Positions 24,870 through 32,646 of a DNA stretch of 64,000 bases are shown here, one piece after another; the first letter of the stretch is position 1; each line of letters begins with the position of its first letter. Origin of the DNA: Streptomyces griseorubiginosus (GTDB lineage Bacteria; Actinomycetota; Actinomycetes; Streptomycetales; Streptomycetaceae); the NCBI RefSeq assembly GCF_001514195.1, contig NZ_KQ948740.1, forward strand, positions 248,001-312,000, read 5' to 3'. A program made the translations under genes and the position numbers. The notes below the pieces were generated by a model. It had not been told where the DNA came from. It ran no database searches and saw only the letters and a list, made by a program, of their open reading frames with translations.

Positions 24870-25472
24870 ATGGCGAACTACACGATTCCGTACGTCGTCG
24901 AGCGGACCGCGCACGGCGAGCGCTCCTCCGACGTGTTCAGCCGCCTGCTGTCCGAGCGGATCATCTTCCTCGGCACCGAGATCGACGACGGCGTGGCCAA
25001 CGTGGTGATCGCACAGCTGCTGCACCTGGAGGCGTCGGCTCCGGAGAGCGAGATCGCGATCTACATCAACTCGCCCGGCGGATCGTTCACTTCACTGATG
25101 GCGATCTACGACACCATGACCTATGTGCAGGCGCCGATCTCCACGCTCTGCGTGGGGCAGGCGGCCTCCACGGCGGCCGTCCTGCTGGCCGGCGGGGATC
25201 CCGGGCGCCGGCTGGTGCTGGAGCACGCGCGTGTGCTGCTCGGCCAGCCCGCCTCCGGCGGCAACCGCGGCTCGATCTCCGACCTCGCCCTCCAGGCCAA
25301 GGAGATGGTCCGCATCCGCTCCCAGGTGGAGGAGGTGCTGGCCCGGCACACCCACCACGACGTCGCGACCCTGCGCGCCGACATGGACCGCGACAAGGTG
25401 TTCACGGCCGAGGAGGCGGTGGCGTACGGGCTGGCCGACGAGGTGGTGAGCCGGCGCCTCGTGGGGGTCTGA
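24870..25472 (+). CDS. clpP4: Clp protease subunit ClpP4, lacking the catalytic histidine
   Basis: A 200-residue ClpP paralogue. The Ser is retained (Ser100 in GQAASTAAV), and so is the Asp-rich DMDRDKVFTAEEA segment. At the catalytic His position the usual HQP is GQP (Gly125 in ARVLLGQPASGG), so this subunit is unlikely to be an active protease by itself. It may be a structural or regulatory partner of ClpP3, comparable to ClpR proteins. The ATG is two bases after the clpP3 stop; a GTG at 24864 would overlap it. Confidence 0.92.
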   Translation: MANYTIPYVVERTAHGERSSDVFSRLLSERIIFLGTEIDDGVANVVIAQLLHLEASAPESEIAIYINSPGGSFTSLMAIYDTMTYVQAPISTLCVGQAASTAAVLLAGGDPGRRLVLEHARVLLGQPASGGNRGSISDLALQAKEMVRIRSQVEEVLARHTHHDVATLRADMDRDKVFTAEEAVAYGLADEVVSRRLVGV

Positions 25473-25505
25473 GGCGCCGGCTGCGGCGTCAGGCCGCCAG
25501 GTGCG

Positions 25506-25949
25506 TCAGGCCGCCAGGCACATCCCGTCGTACGACGCTCCCGGTACCGTGCGCCGGGTGCGGGCGGAGCGCCGGGTGAGCTCGCCCTGGGCGAGGGAGA
25601 GCAGATCGCCGAGGCCGAGGCCCAGGGCGTGGGCGGCGGCCGCGAGGACCTCGGAGGAGGCCTCCTTGCGGCCGCGCTCCACCTCGGAGAGGTAGGGCAT
25701 CGAGATCCGGGCCGCGTCGGCGACGTCCTTGAGCGTGCGCTCCTGGGCGAGGCGCTCACGACGCAGGACGTCCCCGACGAGGTCGCGCCACAGGGGTTCC
25801 CTGGCCCGGCTCGGGACGGGGTCCGCGGGGGCGGTCGGACGCGGCGGTGCCGGGGCGGGGCGTTCGGACACCGGGCGGGCGGTCCCCGGGCGCGCGGGGT
25901 GCGGGCGCAGGGGGATGACGCGGGCTTGGTTCGGCGCTTCGTTGCTCAC
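25506..25949 (-). CDS. popR: PopR, XRE-family activator of clpP3-clpP4
   Basis: A 147-residue protein from a GTG start. A Pro/Arg-rich N-terminus leads to a helix-turn-helix domain (residues 54-118) with RTLKDVADAARISMPYLSEV and ERGRKEASSEVL. It ends CLAA; in S. lividans the terminal Ala-Ala of PopR is needed for its degradation by ClpP1P2, so that loss of ClpP1P2 activity stabilises PopR and switches on clpP3P4. It is convergent with clpP4 (33 bp apart). ClgR is the closest alternative, but the neighbourhood favours PopR. Confidence 0.88.
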   Translation of the reverse strand: MSNEAPNQARVIPLRPHPARPGTARPVSERPAPAPPRPTAPADPVPSRAREPLWRDLVGDVLRRERLAQERTLKDVADAARISMPYLSEVERGRKEASSEVLAAAAHALGLGLGDLLSLAQGELTRRSARTRRTVPGASYDGMCLAA

Positions 25950-26340
25950 CTGATCAGCCTAGGTGGCGCGGCGACGAGGGGAAGGGGGCGGCGTTCCGCC
26001 CTGAGTGGACACGGCCCGTCGGCGCCGTCCCGAGCGTCGAGATCCGGCCACGTGGTTCCGGAACGGCTGCTCGACAGCCCGCCGTCACGGCCTCGATCAC
26101 CCATCACCCCAGCCGCGACCAGCGATTTTGCGCCGCCTCCGAACCCAGCGGGCATGCGTGGTGACTCCCCGGGTAGGCGCAGGCCGAGGGAGCTGTGGGT
26201 AGATTTCGTGAAGCCGGTGAAGCGGCGATGCATAGGTCGGCGCGTTCCGGGTACCCGGGAGGCCGCTGATCGCTTTCAGCACCCGAGACAACCAAGGCCG
26301 AAGAGGCAGACGTCGAGCCGTGACTTTCGTGGGAGAGGCA
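25950..26340. other. Intergenic region, popR / sigma factor
   Basis: A 391-bp gap between divergent genes. GGGTAC at 26249-26254 and GGGTAG at 26197-26202 resemble the -10 element of SigB-class promoters, which would allow autoregulation of the sigma gene, but neither has a convincing -35. No further gene is supported here. Confidence 0.45.
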
Positions 26341-27237
26341 ATGCATACCGCCGTCACCGCCGTGAACCGCCCGGAGACAGAGGTCGCCGGGCACGCAAGC
26401 GGGACCAGGACGGGTGGGACACCGCTGCCGGGAGTCCAGGAACCGCGGGCCGTGGCCCCGCGGGACGCGCGGGAGCTGTCCCGCCAGTTCTTCCAGCGCC
26501 TCACGGAACTCGAGGAGGGCACGCACGAGTACCAGTACGCGCGCAACACCCTCATCGAGATGAACATGTCCCTCGTGCGGTTCGCGGCCGGCCGGTTCCG
26601 GGGCCGCGGGGACGACATGGAGGACATCGTCCAGACCGGCATGATCGGCCTGATCAAGGCCATCGACCGGTTCGAGGTGTCGCGCGAGGTCGAGTTCACG
26701 TCGTTCGCGCTGCCCTACATCGTCGGCGAGATCAAGCGGTTCTTCCGTGACACCACCTGGGCGGTGCACGTCCCCCGGCGCCTCCAGGAGCTGCGTGTCG
26801 AGCTGGCCAAGGCGCGCGAGGAACTCGCGAGCCGCCTGGACCGGGACCCGTCCGTGGCCGAACTCGCCACCCTGATGAACATCTCCGAGAAGGAGGTCGT
26901 CGAGGCGCAGATCGCCTCGAACGGCTACAACTCCTCCTCCCTGGACGCGGCCCTCACGGGTGACGGACCCGAGGGCGGCGAATCGGTGCTGGCCGACTTC
27001 ATCGGCGTGGAGGAGGACGGGCTGCGGCTCGTCGAGGACTTCCAGTCGCTGGCCCCCCTGATGGCCGAGCTGAGCGACCGCGACCGGGAGATCATCCACA
27101 TGCGGTTCGTGGAGGAGGCGACCCAGTCGGAGATCGGTGAGCGGCTCGGCTGCTCCCAGATGCACGTGTCCCGGCTGATCAAGCGGATCATCACGCGGCT
27201 GCGCGAGGGCATGCTGGGCGAGCTGGGCTGCGCCTGA
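26341..27237 (+). CDS. SigB/SigF-family RNA polymerase sigma factor
   Basis: A 298-residue group 3 sigma factor. Region 2 has RNTLIEMNMSLVRFAAGRF and VQTGMIGLIKAIDRFE, with FTSFALPYIVGEIKRFFRDT of region 2.4. Region 3 has LARELASRL-type DPSVAELATLM. Region 4 has LSDRDREIIHMRFVEE and QSEIGERLGCSQMHVSRLI. The ATG at 26341 has GGGAGAGG upstream; a GTG at 26320 is an alternative. In S. coelicolor, sigL lies next to popR-clpP3-clpP4, so this is probably SigL, a member of the osmotic-stress SigB cascade. The facing ATPase gene may be its anti-sigma factor. Confidence 0.93.
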   Translation: MHTAVTAVNRPETEVAGHASGTRTGGTPLPGVQEPRAVAPRDARELSRQFFQRLTELEEGTHEYQYARNTLIEMNMSLVRFAAGRFRGRGDDMEDIVQTGMIGLIKAIDRFEVSREVEFTSFALPYIVGEIKRFFRDTTWAVHVPRRLQELRVELAKAREELASRLDRDPSVAELATLMNISEKEVVEAQIASNGYNSSSLDAALTGDGPEGGESVLADFIGVEEDGLRLVEDFQSLAPLMAELSDRDREIIHMRFVEEATQSEIGERLGCSQMHVSRLIKRIITRLREGMLGELGCA

Positions 27238-27251
27238 CGAGAACACGCGAA

Positions 27252-27279
27252 GCGGGTGCCGTCCACGGACGGCACCCGC
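27252..27279 (+). terminator. Terminator of the sigma gene
   Basis: A perfect 13-bp hairpin, gcgggtgccgtcc and ggacggcacccgc with a two-base loop centre, 14 bp after the sigma stop codon. Confidence 0.85.
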
Positions 27280-27306
27280 TCTGTCAGTTCTCCGCTCAGT
27301 GTCTTT

Positions 27307-27371
27307 CGTCAGTTCTGCTCGCCGAGCGTCAGTTCTTCTCTTCTCGCCGAGCGTCAGTTCTTCTCGCCGAG
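27307..27371. repeat. 20-bp tandem repeat, three copies, made from the 3' end of the ATPase gene
   Basis: Units at 27307-27326, 27327-27351 (with a 5-bp insertion) and 27352-27371 share cgtcagttct-ctcgccgag. Read on the minus strand each encodes LGE(K/Q)N or LGEKRRT-like text ending at or near TGA; the last unit is the actual end of the ATPase gene. Confidence 0.9.
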
Positions 27372-27812
27372 GCCGAGCACGGCGCGGACCCGCTTGCCCA
27401 CCGGTACGCGTTCCGCCGCCACCTCCCGCGCGAGGACGTGCACGATCTCCAGACCGTGCCGCCCGATCCGCTCGGGATCCCGGGGGAACCGGCGCGGCAG
27501 GGCGGCGCTGCTGTCGTAGACCGTGACGACGACCGCGCTGTCGGTGCCCTCCAGTTCGAGGATGTACGGCCCGTTGCTGTGCCGGTCGGCGTTGGTGACG
27601 AGTTCGCTCACCACGAGGAGCACCTCCTCCTGCACACGGTCGTCGATGGCCGCGCACCACTCGGTCCTGAGCCGGCCGAGGAAGTCCGCGGCGAAGGCGC
27701 GGGCCTCGGCGATGCATCCCGGCTCGCCCGTGTAGTGCGCCGCCTGTCGTAGCGGCTCGACGGGCACGTCGAAACCAGTCGGTATCACTGCCCCGTCCAG
27801 GTGATCGATCAT
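27354..27812 (-). CDS. ATP-binding anti-sigma-type protein (RsbW/SpoIIAB-like HATPase)
   Basis: A 152-residue single-domain HATPase_c protein. The N-box is VLLVVSELVTNADRHSNGP (residues 65-83), the G1-like motif is VTVYDSS, and RIGRHGLEIVHVLA is the G2-like loop. In actinomycetes such proteins are serine kinases or anti-sigma factors for SigB-like sigma factors. It faces the sigma gene convergently and shares the same stretch, which makes it a candidate partner. The last codons and stop lie inside a 20-bp repeat array. Confidence 0.88.
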   Translation of the reverse strand: MIDHLDGAVIPTGFDVPVEPLRQAAHYTGEPGCIAEARAFAADFLGRLRTEWCAAIDDRVQEEVLLVVSELVTNADRHSNGPYILELEGTDSAVVVTVYDSSAALPRRFPRDPERIGRHGLEIVHVLAREVAAERVPVGKRVRAVLGLGEKN

Positions 27813-27899
27813 GCGTTTCTCTCTCGGATGCCGGACTGGCCGGACGCTGCTGCACCAGTGCTCGTACCCCGAGCCACGCGGCGCAGTCTTGGAGACGCG

Positions 27900-29135
27900 T
27901 CACACCACCGGGGACTCCGGTGCCGAGGAGTCGGGTGCGAGGGGCTGCTCTCCTGAGGACGCACTGCTGGGCGGCTGCAAGGACGGCGGGCTCGGCGGTG
28001 ACGAGGACGGGGCTGACGAGGACGGGGCGCTGGAACTCGGCGGGCACGGGCTCGCGGATCCGGAGGGCGGCGCGGACGGGGTTCCGCCGACGCCGGGCGA
28101 CAGGGAGACACACGGCAGCGGGGAGGACGGCGAGGTCGAGGTGCCGGGGCTCGTCGGCGGGGTCGGCGTCGTCACGGTCACCGAGGGCGAGGGCCGTACC
28201 GGCGGTTCCGTCTTGTGGTCCTTGTGACCGGTGTCGCCGCGGTGCCTGCCGATCCAGTCGTGGTGGTCGGCGTCGTAGATCACGAAGACGTTGATGACCG
28301 TCGTCGAGGGCGCGACCACGACCACGTTCGAGGGGCGGTACGACGACCAGGTGTCGCCGGTGGTCCTCGGCGCGGTCTGCTGGGCGATCGGCGGGGTCAG
28401 CGGGTTCCCGCAGGCGCAGCGGGTGCGGGGCACTCCGCGGTCGTCGACGAGGACGGCGGTGCCGGCCTGGAGGACGGCCTGGTAGCTGGTGGCGGCGCCG
28501 TCGCGGTAGCCGTGGTTGGTGACGCGGGTGTCCATGCGCAGCTGGACGGGGGTGAGCCCGCGCAGGAACGCCGGGACCTCGGAGGGCCGTACACCGGCGA
28601 CCGCGGCGAAGGCACCGTTCTTGGCGGGGTCCGCCTGGAGGGCCCTGACCTGCTTCTCGACGTCGCAGCTGGAGACGTTGCGGGTGCCGCCGTAGAGACC
28701 AGGGGCGGAGCCGTCCACGCCGCGGACGGCGTTCGCCTGCTCGGACGAGCCGGCCGGGGAGGCGGTGACGGGCGGGATCGAGCTGTCCTTCGCGGTCGAC
28801 TCGGTGAACGGCTCGGGACCGGTCTTTCCGGCGGCCTGGAGGAAGATCTCGCCCTTGCCGGCGGCCGTGCCGGAACCCCCGCCGGAGCGGGTGAAGACCA
28901 CCGCGAGGACCACGGCGGCGACCACCGCGGCCGCGATCAGGGCGACCCGGGGTGCCGATCCCCACCAGGGGCGGCGCGGCTCGGGTGCGGAGGTTCCTCC
29001 GCCACCGCCCGGAGGCTGCGAGGGCGGGCCCGAAGGCGGCTGTGACGGCGGGCCCGAAGGCGGCTGCGAGGGACCCGACAGCGGGCCCGAGGGCGGCCCG
29101 GTGGGGCGGCCCGACGACGGCGGTTCGACGCTCAC
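27900..29135 (-). CDS. DUF6777-type membrane-anchored protein
   Basis: A 411-residue protein from GTG with GGAAGAAGAG upstream. The N-terminus is a Gly-Pro-Ser repeat tail (PSGPPSQPPSGPPSQPP, residues 25-45). It is followed by one membrane segment (VALIAAAVVAAVVLAVVF, about 64-81). The extracellular domain has two cysteine-containing motifs (SSCDVEKQV, RTRCACGNPLTPP), and the C-terminus is a long Ser/Pro-rich tail. The domain matches DUF6777, of unknown role, frequent near anti-sigma or stress genes in streptomycetes. It lies 87 bp upstream of the ATPase gene on the same strand. Confidence 0.82.
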   Translation of the reverse strand: MSVEPPSSGRPTGPPSGPLSGPSQPPSGPPSQPPSGPPSQPPGGGGGTSAPEPRRPWWGSAPRVALIAAAVVAAVVLAVVFTRSGGGSGTAAGKGEIFLQAAGKTGPEPFTESTAKDSSIPPVTASPAGSSEQANAVRGVDGSAPGLYGGTRNVSSCDVEKQVRALQADPAKNGAFAAVAGVRPSEVPAFLRGLTPVQLRMDTRVTNHGYRDGAATSYQAVLQAGTAVLVDDRGVPRTRCACGNPLTPPIAQQTAPRTTGDTWSSYRPSNVVVVAPSTTVINVFVIYDADHHDWIGRHRGDTGHKDHKTEPPVRPSPSVTVTTPTPPTSPGTSTSPSSPLPCVSLSPGVGGTPSAPPSGSASPCPPSSSAPSSSAPSSSPPSPPSLQPPSSASSGEQPLAPDSSAPESPVV

Positions 29136-29305
29136 GAGCTCTTCTTCCCGGCGCGGGACTCCTGCGGCGCGTGATCCAATGCCCCGATTCAGCCGCATTT
29201 CTCCGCGACATACCTATTGTCTGCACCGGTCCGTCGCCGCCCGCAAGCGGACGCGGACGGCCCTCCCGGCAGGCGGGCGGTCGCGGGGCTGCTTAGCGTG
29301 GCGGG

Positions 29306-30583
29306 GTGAGCCCCCTCTTCCCCTCCGACCAGGCAGTCGTCGCTCGGCACGGCTGGGTGCAGGCCGTCACCGCGGTGCTGAGCGCGTTGGCCGCGATGGT
29401 GCTGGTGGCCGCGCTGGGGCTGTGGGGGGCCGGCGCGGCGGATCTCCCGGACGGGGCGTTCCCGCGGGTCGTCATGGCGACCGTGGTCACGGCCGTCGGC
29501 GGCACCGTGAAGCTGTCCGGCAGCGCGGGAGGGCTCGCGGACAGCAAGGCCGGACTGACCGTGATCCCGCTCTCCGTCACCCTCACCGGAGCCCTGGTGC
29601 TCGGCGCGGGTTTCCTGCGGCCGCTGCGGCACCGCGCGGTCGCCGGCGGCCGGGAACTGGCCGGGTGGGCCGCCAGGATCGCCGTGCTGTGGCTGGTGGC
29701 ACTCGTCGTACTGGCGTTGACGGCCCGGCAGAAGTTCAAGCTCTCCCTCGGCGACGACACGCTGGGTGACCTGGGCGATCTGTTCGGGGTCTCGCCCGAG
29801 GTCGGCTTCACGACCGACGTGCCGCCGACCCTGTTCTTCGGCCTGCTGTGGCTGGCCGGGGTGCTGGTCCTGGCACTGCTGGTGTCGCGCCGGGCTCCCC
29901 TGCCCGGCCGGCTGCTGCCGTTCCAGGAGTCGGTGCGGCCGGCGGCGCACGCCATGGTGATCCTGCTGCTCGCGTACGTCGTCCTCGGCACCCTCGTCGC
30001 CCTGGTCGTGGCCGCGACGCGGGGCCATGTGCCGGAGACCTTCGCGGTGATCCTGCTCGGTATGCCGAACCTGGTCTGGCTCACGCTGACGCTCGGTCTC
30101 GGCGCCACCTGGAACGGCAAGGTGCAGGGGCCCTTCGGACTGCCCATGCCGCACGTGCTGGACGAGGTGCTGCGGTCCAAGGACACCCAGGCGCTCAATC
30201 TCCACACCCTCGCCGCACACGACGGCCGGGTCTGGTGGCTCCTGGTGCTCGACGCGGTCCTGCTGCTCGCGGTCGCCTTCCTGATGGCGGCCCGCTCCCC
30301 CGCCCGCGTCCCCGCCTGGCGTCACGCCGTGCATCTGGCGGTCGCCCTGGCCCTCACCGTCCTGATGATCTGCCTGCTGTGCCGGATCTCCGCGCGGTTC
30401 GGCCTGTCGGTCCTCGGCATCGGCGACCTCGGCGGCGGCCTGGGCGGACAGCTGTTCCTGAAGCCGGAACTCTGGACCGCGGTCGGCCTGGGGGCCCTGT
30501 GGGGCCTGGTCACCGGCTTCCTGGGCGCGCTGCCGGCCCGACCGGTCCGCCGCAAAGGGGAGATCAAACAGGGCACCGGATGA
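29306..30583 (+). CDS. Streptophobe-type polytopic membrane protein
   Basis: A 425-residue protein from a GTG start with about ten hydrophobic segments and few charged loops, one of them SKDTQALNLHTLAAHDGRVW. It fits the streptophobe family, a Streptomyces-restricted group of hydrophobic proteins with no known function. It is divergent from the DUF6777 gene, about 170 bp apart. No enzymatic motif is visible. Confidence 0.78.
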   Translation: MSPLFPSDQAVVARHGWVQAVTAVLSALAAMVLVAALGLWGAGAADLPDGAFPRVVMATVVTAVGGTVKLSGSAGGLADSKAGLTVIPLSVTLTGALVLGAGFLRPLRHRAVAGGRELAGWAARIAVLWLVALVVLALTARQKFKLSLGDDTLGDLGDLFGVSPEVGFTTDVPPTLFFGLLWLAGVLVLALLVSRRAPLPGRLLPFQESVRPAAHAMVILLLAYVVLGTLVALVVAATRGHVPETFAVILLGMPNLVWLTLTLGLGATWNGKVQGPFGLPMPHVLDEVLRSKDTQALNLHTLAAHDGRVWWLLVLDAVLLLAVAFLMAARSPARVPAWRHAVHLAVALALTVLMICLLCRISARFGLSVLGIGDLGGGLGGQLFLKPELWTAVGLGALWGLVTGFLGALPARPVRRKGEIKQGTG

Positions 30584-30628
30584 GGCGGGAGGTGGGAAGG
30601 TGCGCTCAGTCGAGGAAGGGACGGACAC

Positions 30629-31045
30629 ATGGCGCTGACACTCGAGGACCGCCTTGCCGTCACCGAGTTGATCGCCCTGCACGGACACCTGGTGGACGCC
30701 GGGGAACTGGACCGGCTGGACGAGGTCTTCACCGAGGACGTCGGCTACGACCTGTCCGACTTCGGCCAGGGAGAGCTGTCCGGCCTGGCCGCGCTGCGGG
30801 AGGCGGCCCTGGTGCTGGGCGCGGGGAACCCGGTGGCGCACCACGTGACGAACGTGGTGGTCGAGGAGGTCGCCCCCGACCGGGTCCGCGCGCGTTCCAA
30901 GGGGCTGGGCGTCATGGCGAACGGCTCGTGCGGGTCGGTGACCTACGAGGACACCGTGGTCCGGGTCGGCACCGGGGTCTGGCGCATCAGCCACCGCACG
31001 CTACGAGCCCGCCGGGTGCCGCTGAACGGCCTTGGCCAGGGCTGA
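30629..31045 (+). CDS. SnoaL/NTF2-like protein
   Basis: A 138-residue cone-shaped NTF2-fold protein. The N-terminal DRLAVTELIALHGHLVDAGE and VFTEDVGYDLSDFG are the usual SnoaL_4 pattern, and HHVTNVVVEEV is a core strand. These proteins act as small cyclases, dehydratases or ligand binders. Substrate unknown. It ends at 31045, one base before the stop of the convergent kinase gene. Confidence 0.87.
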   Translation: MALTLEDRLAVTELIALHGHLVDAGELDRLDEVFTEDVGYDLSDFGQGELSGLAALREAALVLGAGNPVAHHVTNVVVEEVAPDRVRARSKGLGVMANGSCGSVTYEDTVVRVGTGVWRISHRTLRARRVPLNGLGQG

Positions 31046-32050
31046 CTACCGCTCCCTGACCACCGGCCGGGCCCAGTGGGGCGGTGGCTTCGGCCGTGTC
31101 TCCTCCGCCTGCGCGACCCGCACGGCGGCCTCCGCGTACGCGACCCGCGCGGCGGCCGCAGAGGGCCCGTGGTCGCCCGTCGCCGCCGAACGGAGGGCCG
31201 CGACGAAGGAGAGGCAGGAGTCGTGGCGGTCGGCCGGCGTCTTGGCCAGGGCTCTGGCGAAGACGTCGTCGAGGCCGGTGGGGAGGCCGGGGCGGGACCG
31301 GGAGATCGCCGGGGGTTCGTCGTACTGGTGGGCCCACAGCAGGGCCATGTCGTCGTCGCGGCGGAAGGGCGGGTGGCCGGTGAGGGTCTCGTGGACCACG
31401 CAGGCGAACCCGTAGACGTCGCAGCGGCCGTCGACCGGGCGGCCGGAGATCTGCTCGGGGGCCACGTAGTCGAGCGTGCCGACGAACTGGCCGACCGTCG
31501 TGAACCCGGTCAGCGACAGGGACTTCTTCGTGAGGCCGAAGTCGGTGAGGTAGGTGTGCTCGGGATGGTCGCTGTCGGTGCCGCGTGCGACCAGGATGTT
31601 GCCGGGCTTCACATCCCGGTGGACGAGCCCGTGCTCATGGGCCGCGTCGAGCGCGGAGGCGACCTGGGCGGCGATCCGCAGCGCGGTGGGAAGCGCCAAC
31701 GGGCCCTGACGGTCCAGGAGATGACGCAGGTCGCTGCCGGCGACGTACCGCATGGCGATGTACAGCACGCCGTCCGTCTCGCCCGCCTCGAAGACGGGCA
31801 CGATGTGCGGGTGGTCGATCGCGGCCGCCACCCGGGACTCGTGGCTGAAGCGGTTGCGGAAGGTGTCGTTGCGGGCGAGCTCGGGGGCCAGCAGTTTCAG
31901 CGCCACCGTGCGGTCCAGGCGCAGGTCCCGGGCCCGGTAGACGACGGCCATACCGCCCCGGCCGATCTCCTGCTCGATCCGGTAGCTCGCGACCTGTCGG
32001 CCGACCAGTTCGGAGGGACGGCCCGAGAAGAGGCTGGTCTCACGGGCCAT
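31046..32050 (-). CDS. Eukaryotic-type Ser/Thr protein kinase, soluble
   Basis: A 334-residue kinase with all catalytic motifs: glycine loop IGRGGMAVVYRA (29-40), Lys52 in VALKLL, Glu71, HRDVKPGN (Asp146), DFG at 170 and APEQ near 198. There is no transmembrane segment or extracellular PASTA region; the C-terminal 50 residues are an Ala-rich helix with a Pro tail. It starts inside the end of the Thr-repeat gene (11-bp overlap), which follows the FHA-ABC transporter gene, so one operon of three is likely. The resemblance to mycobacterial PknF next to Rv1747 is in organisation and partner type. Confidence 0.94.
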   Translation of the reverse strand: MARETSLFSGRPSELVGRQVASYRIEQEIGRGGMAVVYRARDLRLDRTVALKLLAPELARNDTFRNRFSHESRVAAAIDHPHIVPVFEAGETDGVLYIAMRYVAGSDLRHLLDRQGPLALPTALRIAAQVASALDAAHEHGLVHRDVKPGNILVARGTDSDHPEHTYLTDFGLTKKSLSLTGFTTVGQFVGTLDYVAPEQISGRPVDGRCDVYGFACVVHETLTGHPPFRRDDDMALLWAHQYDEPPAISRSRPGLPTGLDDVFARALAKTPADRHDSCLSFVAALRSAATGDHGPSAAAARVAYAEAAVRVAQAEETRPKPPPHWARPVVRER

Positions 32051-32639
32051 CGCGCGTCACGACCTGCGTCGGAGGGTGCCCGCCGGGCTGCGCCACCTCG
32101 GTCGGGGGGTTTCCGTCGGCCTGCACCACCTCGGTCGGGGCGTGACCGCCCGCCTGCGGCCCCTCGTCGGTGGCGTAGGTGCTGAGCCGGGTGCCCTCCG
32201 CGTACACCCACCGCCCGTGTGCGGCGTCGTACAGCCACACGTCCTCCCCGTCGACGATCACCCCGATCCGCAGCCCCCGGGTGCGCCCGCGGAACGCCTC
32301 CCCGTCCAGCCCGCCGCCGGCCAGCTCCTCGACGGCGGCCCGGTAGCGGGCGAGGGCGTCGGAGGCGCGGGACAGCAGGGGGCGGGGGTCGGCGGCACGC
32401 GTGAGCGGGCCCTCGGGGGCGGGCGGGTCCTGCGGTACGGCGATCAGGAGGCGGCCGTCGACCCAGGCCGCCCAGCCGTTGGCGCACAGGACGTACGCCC
32501 AGTCGCCGCGCCGTTCCAGCAGCTGCACGGGCAGCAGCGGGTCCAGGGGGACGGTGGGGCGGGCCGGGTCGGGGACCTCCCAGGCGGGCATGCCGGGGCC
32601 GGGGACGACATGGGTGGGCCGGAACGCGGGGCTCGTCAT
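32040..32639 (-). CDS. Uncharacterised protein with C-terminal PT(E/Q)V repeats between kinase and FHA-ABC genes
   Basis: A 199-residue hypothetical protein with no family I recognise. Residues 30-75 hold an SH3-like stretch (LLERRGDWAYVLCANGWAAW). Residues 80-155 include a VIVDGEDVWLYDAAHGRW strand. Its C-terminus has three 11-residue repeats, 163-195: AGGHAPTEVVQ, ADGNPPTEVAQ and PGGHPPTQVVT, each with a Thr two residues before Val. Their position between a kinase gene and a protein with two FHA (phosphothreonine-binding) domains makes them candidate kinase sites and FHA ligands; this is inference. Confidence 0.8.
   Translation of the reverse strand: MTSPAFRPTHVVPGPGMPAWEVPDPARPTVPLDPLLPVQLLERRGDWAYVLCANGWAAWVDGRLLIAVPQDPPAPEGPLTRAADPRPLLSRASDALARYRAAVEELAGGGLDGEAFRGRTRGLRIGVIVDGEDVWLYDAAHGRWVYAEGTRLSTYATDEGPQAGGHAPTEVVQADGNPPTEVAQPGGHPPTQVVTRDGP
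32055..32153 (-). repeat. 33-bp coding repeat, three copies (PTEV repeats)
   Basis: DNA encoding the three 11-residue units PTEV, PTEV and PTQV at residues 163-195 of the hypothetical protein, ending a few codons before its stop and just before the kinase start. Confidence 0.85.
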
Positions 32640-32646
32640 GGGCGGC

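Noticed and set aside
26104..29226. A 1040-codon open frame on the minus strand
   Set aside because: It runs antisense to the sigma gene and out of frame with the HATPase and DUF6777 genes. Its composition is Arg/Gly/Pro-rich with no domain, as expected of a high-GC shadow frame.
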